Shown here piece after piece: positions 50,431 to 63,916 of a DNA stretch of 64,000 nucleotides (position 1 is its first letter; every line of letters starts with the position of its first letter). Origin of the DNA: Psettodes erumei (Eukaryota; Chordata; Actinopteri; Pleuronectiformes; Psettodidae); contig JAFBJZ010000510.1 of NCBI GenBank assembly GCA_016785225.1, forward strand, positions 2,046,001-2,110,000, in the 5' to 3' direction. Both the position numbers and the translations under genes were made by a program. The notes under the pieces were generated by a model. It saw only the letters and a list, made by a program, of their open reading frames with translations, was not told the origin of the DNA and searched no databases.

Positions 50431-51589
50431 CCTTGTGTCTGAAGACCCTGGATTAAACCAGACCATGATCCATCTCTAACCTTCACCCAGTGCTGTGGGA
50501 GAAGAAACAGAACACTAAAACTGTTAAAAATGCTGTGGTCACTTCATTTTACTGTCATGAAAATAAAAAAGAAAATCTGGGGGCATGTACACAGATCAAT
50601 ACTTTAAATAGCACGACTATTTGCCAAAGTGAATTCAAATTAAAATACAATGAAATGAAAGTTGTGCTGACAAATTTGTTAATTTTCACGAATATGTGTG
50701 ATTTTGGATTGTATAAGCAGTAGTGCTCAATAAGTTTGTCTTCCACTGCTTTCTGACTTCTTCACTAACCTACCAATGTACAATAAATCTGTAAAAAGAG
50801 CTCACAAATCCATAGTTCCATAACTTCCTTGATGCATTGTCTGGGACTATTTTCAGCTGCAGATTAATCCACAGTTGGTGCACTCATGAGTGTTCAGGGC
50901 AGCACGTCTGTAGCTCACTGATGTGTTTTTAATAGTAGCTGGACAACAGTGGAGCACCATGGCTCAGAGGAGTAAGACATATCAGGCAAAGCACCATAAA
51001 GATGTCAGGATTTATTCTTCATTTCTCAGAAGAAATCAAAATGCTGGAAATGTTTTTTTAGACCTCAACATTTGTGACAGGGGTGATGCTGTATGAGATC
51101 AAGACCAAATCTTAATAAGCTTTATTTTTGGCTTGGATCTGGTTTTAAACACAAACTTTACAAGAAGCGAGAGCGCTCTGATCTGCATGACATGCACACT
51201 TAAACTTGGAGTCTTTTATTGTTCCATGTGTGAATCCCGTCAGACAGGAAATAGCTACCAGATCCACACGGTGAGGAGTGAAAACATTACAAGCCGCGAT
51301 GGCTGCATACCTCCTCTGATGCCGACTGCCGCAACAGCTGGAGGCCGAGGGTCAGCGTCAAGTGTCATCATCTGTCTTTTTTACTTTTACGTCATTTAAT
51401 GCATTGAACTTCAACCTCTGAGCTTTCTGAGACAAATTTTCAGCTCCGCTTAGATCCCTCCTGGCGTTAAAAAAAAAATGAATGAATGACATAGCATATT
51501 TAGAGTATAACATTAAAGATGTTGCCATCGATTTTTACATGATGCTTATCTTAGTTCTTTACCGTCAGTCCAGTGTAAAAAACATTGTT

Positions 51590-51680
51590 GCAAGTAATAA
51601 TCCTGCATTCAAAATTTTACTCAAGGAAAAGCAGGTTACATTTCATCAACAAAATGTTATGTATCCAAAGCAAAAGTATT
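51590..51680. repeat. Dispersed fish repeat fragment
   Basis: AGTAATAATCCTGCATTCAA followed by AATTTTACTCAAGGAAAAGC and CATCAACAAAATGTTATGTA closely follows a widespread fish repeat (text 'cctgcattcaaaattttacttgagtaaaagta'). It is probably the same family as the fragment at 41335-41495. Confidence 0.6.
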
Positions 51681-52306
51681 GAAGTGCAAAAAATTGTCTT
51701 TATTTTATAAATACGTTATTTGTTATTTATCACTGATAAACTGATCATTTAAAAGCAATTTAATCCTGCAACAATGCATCAAATTAAATTACTGAAGCTG
51801 ACAGTATGTTTTTGCTATTACCAATGTTGTGTAGTATAATTTTAATGTAGCATGAAATGGTGCTAGTAAAGCAGAGGCAGTGGAGGTTGGGTTTATTCTC
51901 GGTAATTCTCGGACTGTATCAGACTGTGTTAGAGTCTGGCTAAGTCTGGCTCTCTGCTCTGGTCCACTGCAGTGGCTGCAACCAGCTGTGAAATAGTCAG
52001 AAACCACTTGTATAATCAATGGCTTGTTTTTTACACACGATTAAACAAACAAGATATAAGGCGTTAAGCTGTTTTCCCATTCCCAGCCTTAACTCTGAAC
52101 TAACCAGCTCCTGCCTGTGGCTTCATACTTTCCATACAGATATGAGAGTGGTTTTGCTTTTGTCATCTAAGTCTCTGCAAGAGAGCTGAGTCCCAAAATG
52201 TCACACGATTCCCATAAAGAATCCACAAAATCTGCTAGCAACAGTTGTCACTTCAGCTGGGAAGAAAATTTGAGAAGCTGCTTTGGTCTACTTCTGTCTG
52301 AAATCA

Positions 52307-52386
52307 GGGGGTAGGCTCAGGTCCTGCTAGAACTCGGCCATGACAGGATTAGGTGGTATAGAAAATGGATGATGACGGGATGGATA
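52307..52386. repeat. Dispersed fish repeat fragment
   Basis: GGGGGTAGGCTCAGGTCC and ATTAGGTGGTATAGAAAATG followed by GATGATGACGGGATGGAT resemble the frequent fish repeat end 'ggataggctccag..aggataagcggtatagaaaatggatgg'. The fragment at 15613-15668 looks like the preceding part of the same family. Confidence 0.55.
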
Positions 52387-55300
52387 GAAACTGAACCACC
52401 AAAACAGGACCAGACTCAGTTTCTGTCCACCACTGTTTCTGTTTGAACTTTCTTGGCCACTTGTACGTGTGAGAATTTCAGAAATGCAAAGCCGAGAGCC
52501 CGACGCTCAACATGAATACCAGCCTCGCACAAAGAAGAGACAGTAAGTGTGTGCGTGTGTTGAAGACATACCATGCCTGATTATTCATGCTGTTAAGACA
52601 GTGGCTGGGCTTGAGGTCTGCAGCAGCTGTTCTTTTTGTCTGCGTGTGTGCATGTGTGTGTGTGTCAGAGCAAAGTAATGATGACAATATGGCTGTGTTA
52701 CCGTGTTGAACGTCTGACCTGACTCACACACAGTGACTCGACAACTCATGATCATCACACACGTCTCCTGAAAGATGAAAAGAAACGGACACTGTTTAGT
52801 GTGAGCTCCATGTACTAATGTACATACAGTGTGCTGGGATGTAGAAATTCACTTGCAAGAAGTCGAGTAAACACTCATGGTGACATTTATATATTCTTTG
52901 TTAATGTTAGTCCATTACCCGATGGTGCATTCAAGGACAACCAAATGTTAGGAGCTTAACAACCAGCTGCTGAATAGCATGTGCATGACCAAAATACAAC
53001 CCAGAAGCCAAACATAAGCAGAAACATATTTATCATTTAAAAGCATTTTTGGAGTTTGGTTGGTTCTTACAGAAAAAGACTGCAGTCACATGACTGACTA
53101 ATCAAATTTCCATGGATACAAAAAGCCCAAAAAGCCAAAATCAGTTGTTTAATCCAGTGTTACCTTGGTGTTATGACCTTTGCACACAAAAACAGTAAAC
53201 CAATGCATCCCTTCTAATCCCAGCTCACATCAGGCTTCCCAGAGAACCGGATTAATCGGGACTGTTTGGACCCGTAACCTGGAAACGTGACTGCGCTGAT
53301 TTCCACTGACTCTTTCAGTCTGCCGGTCGTTTAACTGAGACGTTAAGTGAAGCAGGTACACTCACATATGACTGACACTGTGATCAACGTTACTCCTGTT
53401 GTTTAATGAGCAACAATTCCAAAACAGTCCCGATGTAACAATGATGGTAATATATGTAAAAAAAAAGCCATTACAAAACCAAAAGACAACGTGACATCAT
53501 GAGTACGCACAAAAACAATAACAAGATTTCCAGCCATTATGTGTGGCTTTCTGTGAACATGTTTTTGTTAGCATGCACTGCTTTTTACCCCAGTGTCTTT
53601 TTCATACTTAACACAGGGGCCACCATTAATCTACTCATGGTGTAAGTAAATACAATATCAAAGGATTAATTAAACAAGAAGAATAGGATTTAATAGGAAT
53701 ATCATAGCTATTTTTTTATTGGTTATTAATATTGTATTTTTCTTTTATTTTGTCAGTGTATTTCTCAGGTTAAGGTGTACATGATCCTCAACCAGGATGT
53801 CAGGAACTGCCACAGGAGTCATAAAATGAAACTGGGGATGATAACATAATATCTTGCTGCAAAATATTATGTTTATTAATTTTTTCCTACTTCCGTATTT
53901 TGTTTTCAAGATAATGATAGACATAGATTACGTGTGTGGTGACACATAGACTCACAGATAAAATTTGATCTCTTGATTAAATAAAGTAGTAATTTAAAAA
54001 AAAACCTTGTTATGCATTTGTATATGACTTACTTCTAATTATGCACTTTTCTCAAGACGTATTAGACAAATCTCATACCTTTAAGTCAAGTCGCTCATCA
54101 GACTACAACCTCTCACAACTTGCAGGAACATGCAGCTTGTTATAAGGAGTCCCTAGTGGACGCTGATTCACGTTGAGTGTTCCCAAGCCAGAAAGTTTGG
54201 GATTCACCGTTTACAAAAGGCCTAGATATCATCATCATTTGTGTTGGGAAATTATAATTTATCATGGGAAATATGTTTCTCTTGTAGCTAATCGAGTTGT
54301 TGCACTGACAAGTCCTCATTTACAAATCTACTAATCACTGATCAGTCTGGTCTTAACAAATCTGCATCAAGCAACAGTGACACAAGTTCAGTTTGGCAAT
54401 GTGCTTTGTGGGAACCAGCTTTTTTTCTTTGCTCAGTAAACACACAACAGCAATTTGATGTTTGCTGTGGTGAACCTGGTGAAACCAAGACAAACTTTCT
54501 CAAGAAATTCACCAAAACCAAATACTGTGTAATCACCTTTCTTGATTGTTGATGAGACAGAACTACTATTTATCTTTTAATCTTTAGACAAGAGAATAAG
54601 AGCTTGGTAACTCCAAAATGGCTCCTCATGTCTACCAATTATTCTTTCTTCACAAATGTCCTCAGACCGGAACATCAACAACCCGAATACACAGAGATGA
54701 TCCAGTGCGTGGGAGAAGTATTTTTGTATTTTATCTTGGATAACTCGTTCTTGATCTAATGATTATCCTTTCACAGGCTGGTGGACTGCCAAACACAATC
54801 CATCACTGATCCTTGTGAGCAACCCGAGAAAAACATCCTGTTGTAAGAGACAGAAACTTTTGTTTGCCAGTTTGTCAGCAGGCGACAGCACTGCTGGTCT
54901 TGACCTAGTTCTCCCCACTACAAAGTCGATCCTCATAACTGTTTGTTAAAATAAAGTCCGGTCTCAATGGCTAATTTTTTTGTGGGTAGTCAGTACTGGT
55001 ATGGAAATGAAAAGGATGAAACACTCTGGTGTCAGCCATCTGCTGTAAAAGTCCTGCATTTTCTATCCACCATCCACCCTGCACTGGATTCCTCCAACTT
55101 GCTGAGCAAGAATGTAGCACCACCTTTGCCAGAAAAAATGTTGCATGTGAACATAATCCAGGTAGCAATTATGGTTTCCACCAAAACATTATTGTTTGTC
55201 TCTCAAGAAATGCGTCATTGGATTCACGAAAGAGCCGGAGAGAACCCTCTATTCTCCATATCAGCTCAAACTGAAGTTAATTTGAGTAAGTCCAAGTCTT

Positions 55301-55859
55301 TTTGGCATTGTTTAAAATTCAGTTCGGTATGCCTAAATCCTTAAAATAGCAATATGAATTAAGCTCCTCAAACGTAACAGTGACAGTAAACATAACAACG
55401 TGGAATCTCTGCTGATATTCAACGCATTTTTTGTGTTTGAATGGTTTTAAACTCCCGAGGCTTTCATGTCTGGAAAAGAGAATCCAAGTACATTAAGTTA
55501 ACTGTTATACTCTGCAATTTCAAGCAAACAAAATGAACAAGTCATAGCCATCAGAGGGAAAAAAGGCAGCCATAAGATATTTAAAAATCTTAAAATATCA
55601 ACCGAAGCACGTGTGGGGGATGCAGCATATTTTTATATATCTATGGAGTCTTGTGATTACCCACATGAAAACCTGCCAACACAAACCATCGCATCCAATG
55701 AGCTCTAACGCTGGCTCAAATCAAAACCACTTTTTCTCTCGGTTGTTGATCCCTGCTGAAAGAGAGGGACGACTCTGTGTGACAGAGCCTTACCAGTGAT
55801 TAATACTCTGAGGTGTGCTGCTTTGTTCCTCTTTTGAACATTACTGTCAGTGAGTTAAA

Positions 55860-56160
55860 CCCTCTCCCCTGCCTAAACACGCCGCCCTCGCCATGCCTAC
55901 CTGTGCTTGTCTGGGCAAACAACAGGCGAGTTTATTCAGACCGAGAGCGTTTCATCGATGGGTGAAATACCTTGGCACAGAATAAACATCTTTTACACAT
56001 AGCCGCAGGGGCCAATGCACCTTTCGGAGTGACTCAACAGAAGAACCTGCATGAGTGGGCGATTTGGCTTTTTCTCCCTGCTTTCAATGGAGAGTAGAGA
56101 GGCTCCTGGTGGCACGCCCCTATAGCTGAAGGCTTCACTGCTGACTTCATGCAAAGTTCC
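55860..56160. promoter_or_regulatory. Candidate conserved non-coding block
   Basis: Complex, moderately GC-rich sequence with CpGs, an AAATACCTTGGCAC segment, two ATAAACA/AAACA FOX-like cores and ATCGATGGG. It stands out from AT-rich flanks and has no open frame of note. Function is inferred only from composition and motifs. Confidence 0.25.
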
Positions 56161-56644
56161 TGCAAGAATAGAAATGGCATGGAAGAGAAGAAAAGAACAG
56201 TGCTTTAAATGCTCTGACCTTTCATTCGCCTTGACACATGTTTTAGCCCTACAAAAAGCATTTCAGGTCACATAATCCTGTAATTCATACTGAAGATGTT
56301 ATCTTTCTAAACGATGAAGGGCGTCAAAGAATCCTACAGGTGCATATAGCATCTCAGCATGTTTAAGGGAAGCCAGTGGCATTTTCCCTCTGTTAAGTCA
56401 CAAGATGAAATGATGGTGAAGATAATGGAGATTAGTTCTCTATTGGGAACAGGGTTAACAAGTCATGCTGAGATCTGCACAAAAGACACACAATGAAGAC
56501 ACACAATGAAGATTTCGTATTCACCTGTCTTTTTGGTTCCTGTTGTTCTTTTGCTGGTTGCCATTTTTGCATAAAGGTCATAACACCTAGGTAACTACGA
56601 AGGCTTAACTGAACACTGATTTGCAGTCATGTCAATTTTTGGGC

Positions 56645-56694
56645 TAAATTTTCATGGATAAAAAATGCGATTCATTTTTATCCATGAAAATTTA
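56645..56694. repeat. Near-perfect inverted repeat, 22/23-bp arms
   Basis: The arms 56645-56667 and 56673-56694 are reverse complements except for one extra A in the left arm, with spacer CGATT. The arms run TAAATTTTCATGGATAAAAA. It would form an AT-rich hairpin or cruciform. Confidence 0.9.
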
Positions 56695-57469
56695 ATTATC
56701 CAGTAATTTCACTGCAGTCTTTCTGTCCCCATATAACAATGTCTCCATGGTTGAAAGGAGGGTTAGGATTATTTGAAGCGGGGTTGTATGAGGTACTGAT
56801 GTTGGGTCTGACGCAGACACTGAGCTTCTGAAATAGTCTGTCACTCCGAGAAACATGTACAAAGCCACTAAAACAATACGTACTTACTAAAAAATCCAGA
56901 ATCAGTTTATGTGTAGGGTATATTTAGAATATTTTCACCACTTTATTTTGTCTACCCTTTCTTTCAGCATGACATTTTCTAATTATGTTACCCTGGTGTA
57001 ATTATCACAAATAAATAAATACATGGTTGAGATGGTTAGTAACCTGTTGTATCGAAATGAAGAACACATTCCTTACAAACCCTGTTGATACTTGCTCATC
57101 ATTTTTTTCTCTCATTCGTTTTACTGGAGCAAAGTGGAGATTGAGTAATTGGATTTAAACAGCAGCCATTTGCCTTTAGCAATACTGCCAGTTTTTATCA
57201 TTCGTTCATACTAAGAAAACAGCGCCCTCTTTCTTCTTTGCTTTTTTTTTGCCATTAACCAGTCGAGAAGATTTCCCACAAGATCCAGTGCAGAACCATT
57301 GTGTTTAAACTGTGGTATAGAGGCCAGAAAGGGTTTTGTTAGTTTAATTATACTTTTACTGTAAATTTGGTCATGATACTTAGCTGTTGAAATGCTAAAT
57401 CTTACACTTTCAGTACCACTATTGTCTCAGTGTCCTTGTCATTCAGTCCAAAGCTGAAGTTCCCATCAT

Positions 57470-57850
57470 AAGAGGATTGTTTCTGAGGATAAAGTCAGTC
57501 GGCTGTGCGGTTCAGAGGAACAAGTTTCCCACCTTTGTGCTGTCGGGATTCACAGCCCTCGCTCTGGCTTGGCCGCTCTGTAATGGCCTCCTCCGCTCTT
57601 GTTCTCACATGTTAACTTTTGGTTTGGCCCAGAAAATGAATGGGCACTTCCTTCGAACATAAAGTGGAGAGCGGCGTGTCTGCTTTTTCCGGTGGTTTGG
57701 TCGGTAATCATCACCTCTCAGTTTCCGATGATTTGCTAAGCGTCGCGTTTGAAAACCGCTTACTGTATCATTCAGCTCGAACTCTGTCAGTTTGAAATCT
57801 AGTCAAGATGGGGAGCGGGCTCAGAGCCAGGGGGAGTGTAGGCGAGGGAG
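57470..57850. promoter_or_regulatory. Candidate regulatory block with CpGs
   Basis: Non-repetitive, CpG-containing sequence in an otherwise AT-rich interval, with an RBPJ-type TTTCCCACC (about 57525-57533) beside a TCF/SOX-like CTTTGT. A 61-codon open frame here has no recognised domain. It could be a distant jag2 enhancer or a promoter; neither is proven. Confidence 0.3.
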
Positions 57851-57976
57851 TTTGTGTGTTTGTGGGTCTGTGTGTGTCATAACATGTCAATGACACCGTG
57901 TGCTCTGTTATCCATACGACCAGTGTGTTTCAGCATCTCTGAGTCTGTGTGTTAACATGTTTGTGCATGCTACATA

Positions 57977-57978
<2 letters not shown>

Positions 57979-58017
<39 letters not shown>
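57979..58017 (+). repeat. TG microsatellite
   Basis: About nineteen uninterrupted TG units, the longest microsatellite of the window. Confidence 0.98.
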
Positions 58018-58018
<1 letters not shown>

Positions 58019-58019
58019 A

Positions 58020-61000
58020 GTGAAGAGGCTGGTCTTGTGTCATCAAGATTATTATACAGCAGTTCTGCTTGGAAAGGCCCTAAATGACTTTGTGTGCATT
58101 TGTGTGTGTGTCCGTTTTTGCATACAGTGTAAGTGTTATGAGGACATTTCAGAAAGTGAGGACATTTTTGGAGTGCTTTGTCCTCCCTTCCTCAAGGGGC
58201 TGTCTGAGGGGGTTAGACTGGACCAGATAAAGTTGGAATTAGGTGCAGATTAAGGTTAAGGTTGGGGGATGGCTTGGTGTGTGCTTGTGTGTGAGCCTAA
58301 TCTCACAAGGTGAACTGGAGAAATTCACACAAACAGTTATGATAAGTGTATGTGTTAAGTAGCAAGTGTAAATAGTCACTGTACTTAAAGTTATTCTCAG
58401 CCAAAGAGTAAACTGGTTGAGAGCAAATATTATTTTTACACCATAGCCAAGGATTGGTTCTTTTTCCTTTTTATCATTTACTGGGTATCTGTGAACTACA
58501 TATATATAAATAGAAAACGCAATGTTCCCTTTGTCAGCTCATTGTAAAAGCATGTTCAGTTAAAAAATAAAGAGGTCAGTGCACCTTCATGGGGGGTGTC
58601 CCTTCCCAAATGAATATGATATTTTAAGGAGTCTTTGAAATGAGACACAACTATTTGGAATAGAAATGTGGATTGTGGTCCCCACCAGCCTTAAGTCACT
58701 TGATTAGAGTGTAGATGACAAAGAACTGACTATCAGAGAACGAAGTGATGACAGTGAGGTTATGTCTTGTGATGCTGGTTGCTTGCCAGTAGCATCAAAA
58801 CTCTTTCGTGATAGGCTGTTAGATTTTATTCCGAAACAAAGTCATTAGTATTTGAAAACAACCATGCTATTTCCTGCAGATAAACTGTGGGTCAAAGAAA
58901 CTAGCAGAAAACCATTCACCCATTGTGAGACCTTTTCTTTTAGTGTCTGAGAGTCAAACAGCTCCAGACTATCTGTGGGAGTGGCAGACTGAAGACTGGC
59001 TCCTAATGCTAGACACTGAAATTCACATCCCTCACACACAAACCTAATGTATACACAGGTGCACATGTACACGTGAACCCTAACACATGTATCAACCTCA
59101 CTAGTCTGCACCAAACGCCTCGCATGCAAACAAACACACATGTATTTCACATCTCACTGTCATTAGAGCGCCCACTCGCACACAGCCTTTTCCTCCCTCT
59201 CATTATCAATGCTCTCTGGCACCAAGCTCCACGTAAGAGAAGACCAAAGCAAAGCACCCTCATTACTATCTGAAGCTAATACAATAACTACCACGTATGT
59301 CCGCTTTGTCTGTCCCGAACTCAGCAGAGTCTAACCCCCATACTGACTCCACCCTGCCAGTTGTTATGAGAAGAATGGCTGCAGTGATTCTGCTTTTTGG
59401 TACATTAAAGTTTCCTATTTGTTCTCATAAAATGTTACCTGCTTTAACAATGCTGCAACAAACACAAGCAGGAGATGCAACATGAGTGGCCGGACAATAA
59501 ATTTTTTATGAACAGAAAAACCCTATTCCTACCTGTTTCTCCAAATCCAATTATTTTAAAGAGAAAGTACTCACAACATTTAGACCGTATTATTGTCTCC
59601 GCCCTGCCAGGAAAATAATTTTGATTTAAGTAGTGCACTTACAGTAAATAATGTTTAAGGCTCATGTACTTGAATTTCAGTTCAGAGAATGAACTTTCCT
59701 TTCTCAAATAAGGACACTACACCCGAAGTGATAATTTGCAATTCATTATTTTGGTCGGAACTTTCTTCATCAGAGTCAGTGAAAATAAAGTGAAAGCATC
59801 AAGAGTGCTAACGGTCGCTGTACTGCAAAACCAAACATTGTTTTATGCTGTTGTCTTTGATTCAGCACTTAAATGCTGACATGTCACAGATGTTTTAACT
59901 TAAGAGATGCTGGCTAACAGGATGTAGCTAACAAAATACAATTGAGACTTGGTGCTTCTTGTCATTTTCAAAGCTATGAAATGAGAGCTTTCTTGTTCTG
60001 AATATATGGTTTCAATGCCTTTTGTGCTACTGGTTAAATTCGAACTATGTACACCCCTTTATATCATAAGACTCATTGGAATTATAAGATATAAATTTAC
60101 AGTTTTTTTGTACATACATGATACACTAAGACAAATTGGCTCAGGATCTAATAATTAATAATAATTTACTTTAATAACTAATAACTTTACGATGAGTGCA
60201 TATTCTGCTGAAGTTAGACTAAAACATTGGTTTTGCTTTATCAACAGACTTATAATTGACTGGAGTCATAATTTATGCGAAAACGTTTGATTTATGGCAT
60301 AACTGTCCTCATTGTGCTTGAAATCAAAGGGTTGTTGTTTACATAAAACGATTTAAGGTGTGTCCAAATCACTAATTATTAAACATCAGTTTCCCCCAGA
60401 GGTTTTTTATTGAATTTCCATTGGCATTGACAAAACATTTTAATTGATTTTGTGGTGGGAGAAGAAGCAGGGAACCAAACCATCCATTTCAAAAATTCAC
60501 CCTGAGGGCTCATTTTCTGGCATACTCTGTCAGGAGGTGTGTTGTGCTCAGACACATAATGAAACTACTAACTTAGAGTCCTCTGCATGCTGGAGCACAT
60601 GCATGCAAGACATGATGGGTGGCACAGGTAAGCTAACTACACAGTGCCAGCTCATTTACTTTACACTTTACACTACTTTACACAAAAATCTCTGCAATTA
60701 AGAACAACTTGATGCAAGTGCATCGCAAATATTAGATTATTAGAACTGCTGCATACAGAAAAAAAAAACTTAACAGCCTGCATTTCTTGCAAAATGACAA
60801 ACAAAAATATGATTTCTGAGAAACTAAGATGGCATAATTGAACCCTGGTGTCATAACATGAATATACTGGGCTGTTACCTTCCTGTGTTTCTGTGTTAAT
60901 TAACATAAAAGGCCATTTTTTAGGAATAGATTGATATTGGAACACAAAATGGGGAAAACCATTTTGCAGTTACTGCATGCATTTAACATGCTAACGTTTG

Positions 61001-62540
61001 CATTCACTTGCTTGTTTCATGCTGGTAGTAGCATCACAAAGTATTATTAATAAATATATTATAAATTAACAAGAACATTCAGCAGCTACAGCAGCTTGTT
61101 TTAGAAGATAACAGCCATGAATGTCTGTACTAAGCTTTGAAAAGGTTTTTCAATGCTAATAGTGGAACCATAGTAGTGAAAAGTAAAAGTTCACTGTGGT
61201 CTAATGAGTTGGACTGACTGGTGCTGCTTTCTCTGGAGCTGCTAACCTAGCTAACCTTAAAGTTACAGCCTTTTGCTAACTAACTAGGTTAGCTAAGTTC
61301 TGACAGCATGGCCATTATTGTTATTGTTAGCTAAGCTAAATTTGATGCTATTTATCTTTACATTTAATCCCTATATTAACCTGTAAGACTATAAATTCTG
61401 TATGAGTGTCTGTGACCTGCACTGACTCCTGTGTCCCTGTGAGAGATTTGACTCAACAGACCTGACAGAGGTTTAATGTTCAGTGTGTGTGACTTACTTA
61501 AGCGTGAGAACACAAGTTATCATTTACAAAACTGCTGCTTTGTAGTTGTTGTTTTGTGCATGGCTCCCTTCTATAGTCTGACATTTGCTAACAGCTCAGT
61601 GGAGGTCAAACAGTGTAAACGCCAGCAGTGATATACTGTTGTTCGTGTATCTGATTTAATGTGTGTGAGAACGTGGAGCCTGTCATTTCACAAAACCACA
61701 TGACAAGCGTTAAAAAGGGGAGGGGGGTGTGTGTGTGTGCAGAAAGTGTGTGTGTGTGTTGGGGGGGGGGTTAAAACTACTGCATTTGGATATGTTAAGA
61801 AGTCCTTGAAGGGTGGTTATAATTGTCAGATATACCAGTCTGACTCATTGTTTACAGCTCGCGACAAGGGCCTGTGTGCACTGTAGCCTTCCATTCATCA
61901 AGCAACCATTACTGATTAGGCCTGTGCTGAGTTATGGTGGGAACCAGTAACATTTCCTCCCTCATGTAGACCTGGGTTCCTGCTGATAACAAACAACCGC
62001 ACAAAGCCCTCGTGTGTGTACGTGCTGTGTTGTGTTGCATCGTGGGGAGAAGGGTGCATTTGAAGGCCCTGCTGCATTCAGATTGGTAGCGGGGTATTAA
62101 TAGATTTATGAGACATGGAGGACCCTTATATAAACCAGGAAATACACATCAGAAGGAGGTTCCCTCCCAGTGCCACTTATTCTATTTTCTATTGAATCAC
62201 AGTTCCATGTCAACACGTGGGTGAACTCTGAGTGTGTATTTGTTAACTCCAGTTGTGGGTTTTGCATACACTATTGTTAAACACAGTGTTTCATTCTGTA
62301 CATGATTTCCCTGTACATGATTTCCCTTGTATCTTCACATTATGATATGTTTCCCACATGTCTTTTGAAGATGTAATTTTAAAGAACATTTCCAATGAAA
62401 GACAAAGTTTATGTTTTTGAAGTTTCACTGAAGACATACGGTTATTCTTTGAATGACACCAGAAAACGGACTAAATGTCAAAGACATTCATGATTGACAG
62501 TCCCCCAGAAAAGATCTATACACTTTGACTTGTCCTTTGT
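58020..62540. other. Intergenic region, no gene recognised
   Basis: AT-rich and microsatellite-bearing, with no exon-like segment I can support. Near 61716-61775 are G-runs and TG repeats. A 15-nt direct tandem repeat (CTGTACATGATTTCC, twice) lies at 62296-62325. Confidence 0.6.
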
Positions 62541-62555
62541 CCTTTCATCTCATAG

Positions 62556-62641
62556 CTGCTGCCAGAAAAGAGATGAATGATGTGCACAAATACAACCAAG
62601 GCCTTTGGACCAACTTCAACCAGGAGGCTTGTGACTGCAAG
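62556..62641 (+). CDS. Putative exon of an unidentified downstream gene
   Basis: Flanked by TTTCATCTCATAG and the GTTGGT donor-like sequence. The only frame open throughout reads AARKEMNDVHKYNQGLWTNF then NQEACDCK. I do not recognise it, and its phase does not join directly to the candidate exon at 62775. It could be coding, 5' UTR or chance. Confidence 0.2.
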
Positions 62642-63045
62642 GTTGGTGACTCAAACCCTTTCCAATGATGTAGCTGTATTGATGGCAATGTTAGCTGAAA
62701 TATCACACATGCCTTGTCCCACTGACCATGAATGATGAGTCCCGCTAACAGTGGTTTTCTGACTTTTCCTGTAGCTTTACCTTCAACTTTGATACCTTCT
62801 GTAAGTAAAACACTATTTCTAATCCACACTCTTATTCATTATACTTTGCACAGTGCATTGTGTATATCTGTGCTGGAGGCTTTCACTGTGTTTGGAGAAC
62901 ATCTACATTTGCCCTTGTGTTATGGCCTTTAATATTTGATTAGTGTTTATATTGTCGTTATATTTCATCTCTCTTTATTGCTGACTGTTATCTGTCCTTA
63001 ATTGTTTTGGTTTCTGCATTGCATTGACCTGCTTTTCCTCCGCAG

Positions 63046-63102
63046 GGAGCAATGACGTTCTTTCTCCTGTCTCCCCGGCTGCCGCTGCTACGGGCCATTT
63101 CA
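63046..63102 (+). CDS. Putative first coding exon of an unidentified gene
   Basis: Strong acceptor (TTTTCCTCCGCAG) and donor (GTAAGTGAG) bracket 57 nt. One frame has an ATG at 63052 and reads MTFFLLSPRLPLLRAIS, an Arg-containing hydrophobic start that could be a mitochondrial presequence or signal peptide. It joins in frame to an open segment beginning at 63917. A second frame (SNDVLSPVSPAAAATGHF) is also open and could follow the 26-nt candidate exon at 62775-62800. I do not recognise either product. Confidence 0.35.
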
Positions 63103-63916
63103 GTAAGTGAGAACATGTCTTTTTTGTCTTGTCCTGCCAAGTTGGATAACCTTTAAAACTGTATAATGCATTAATGAAGATGAATGAATCTCTCTGTGTG
63201 TAAGCTCCTCTCCATGTTTGGTTTGGTCTCCAAGCACCAAGATCATGTTTTTGACGGCAGCTTAGGACGAAACAAAAAAACAAAAAAAAAAACTTCTTTG
63301 CACTTAAGGTGCTCTGGAGAGGTTGAGCCTTGTTTGTTCACCTGTGTTGTGTTGTGGTGTTTGGGTGCAACAATAGCTGCAGTGTCTGCGTGGAACATTA
63401 GCTTAGATCTTTTTTAAGCCAGACTAATTGCCATGAAAGTCCTCCAAGTGGAAGAGCTGATCTGCGCTCCACTGTATCTGCGGTGGTCCATGTTTTCATA
63501 GACAAACAAGAGCTTCTGCAAAATGATCTGGTAAATATTTGATATGTAATAGGTATAAAAGAAAGTAGGATGTGAAACGGAAGAAAGGTCGTGAAACCAT
63601 TTTTCTTGCTTTCCATGAAAATTCGTTTTGTGACCTTTCAAATGAAGCAGCGGCTAATTGTGACCCCTTGTGACAGGTTATATGTAAATGGGCTGTAAAA
63701 TAATTTAAAAAAAAATTGAATTTGTGTTTTTTTAAAAAGGTCGAAAATGTCTGCATTAAAAAATGCCTTACTACATTGTGAAAACATTTATGTTCATGCA
63801 AAAACTACTGTTATGGCTGGCCACTTAGCTACAGTAACTCCAGTTATCTTTCTGTGAATCTAGTGGTCACATCTGATGCTGACTCTTACTTGTGTGTCGT
63901 GATGAGCTGCAGTCAG

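Larger units (their letters stand above)
42961..55850. other. Intergenic region, no gene recognised
   Basis: AT-rich intergenic DNA apart from the BED-like remnant at its left end. It contains a GGAT repeat, TG and AC microsatellites, and fragments resembling dispersed fish repeats at about 47750-47800, 50310-50430, 51590-51680 and 52307-52386. Open frames such as 44066-44458 (minus) and 54967-55344 (plus) show no recognisable domain or splice context. Confidence 0.55.
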
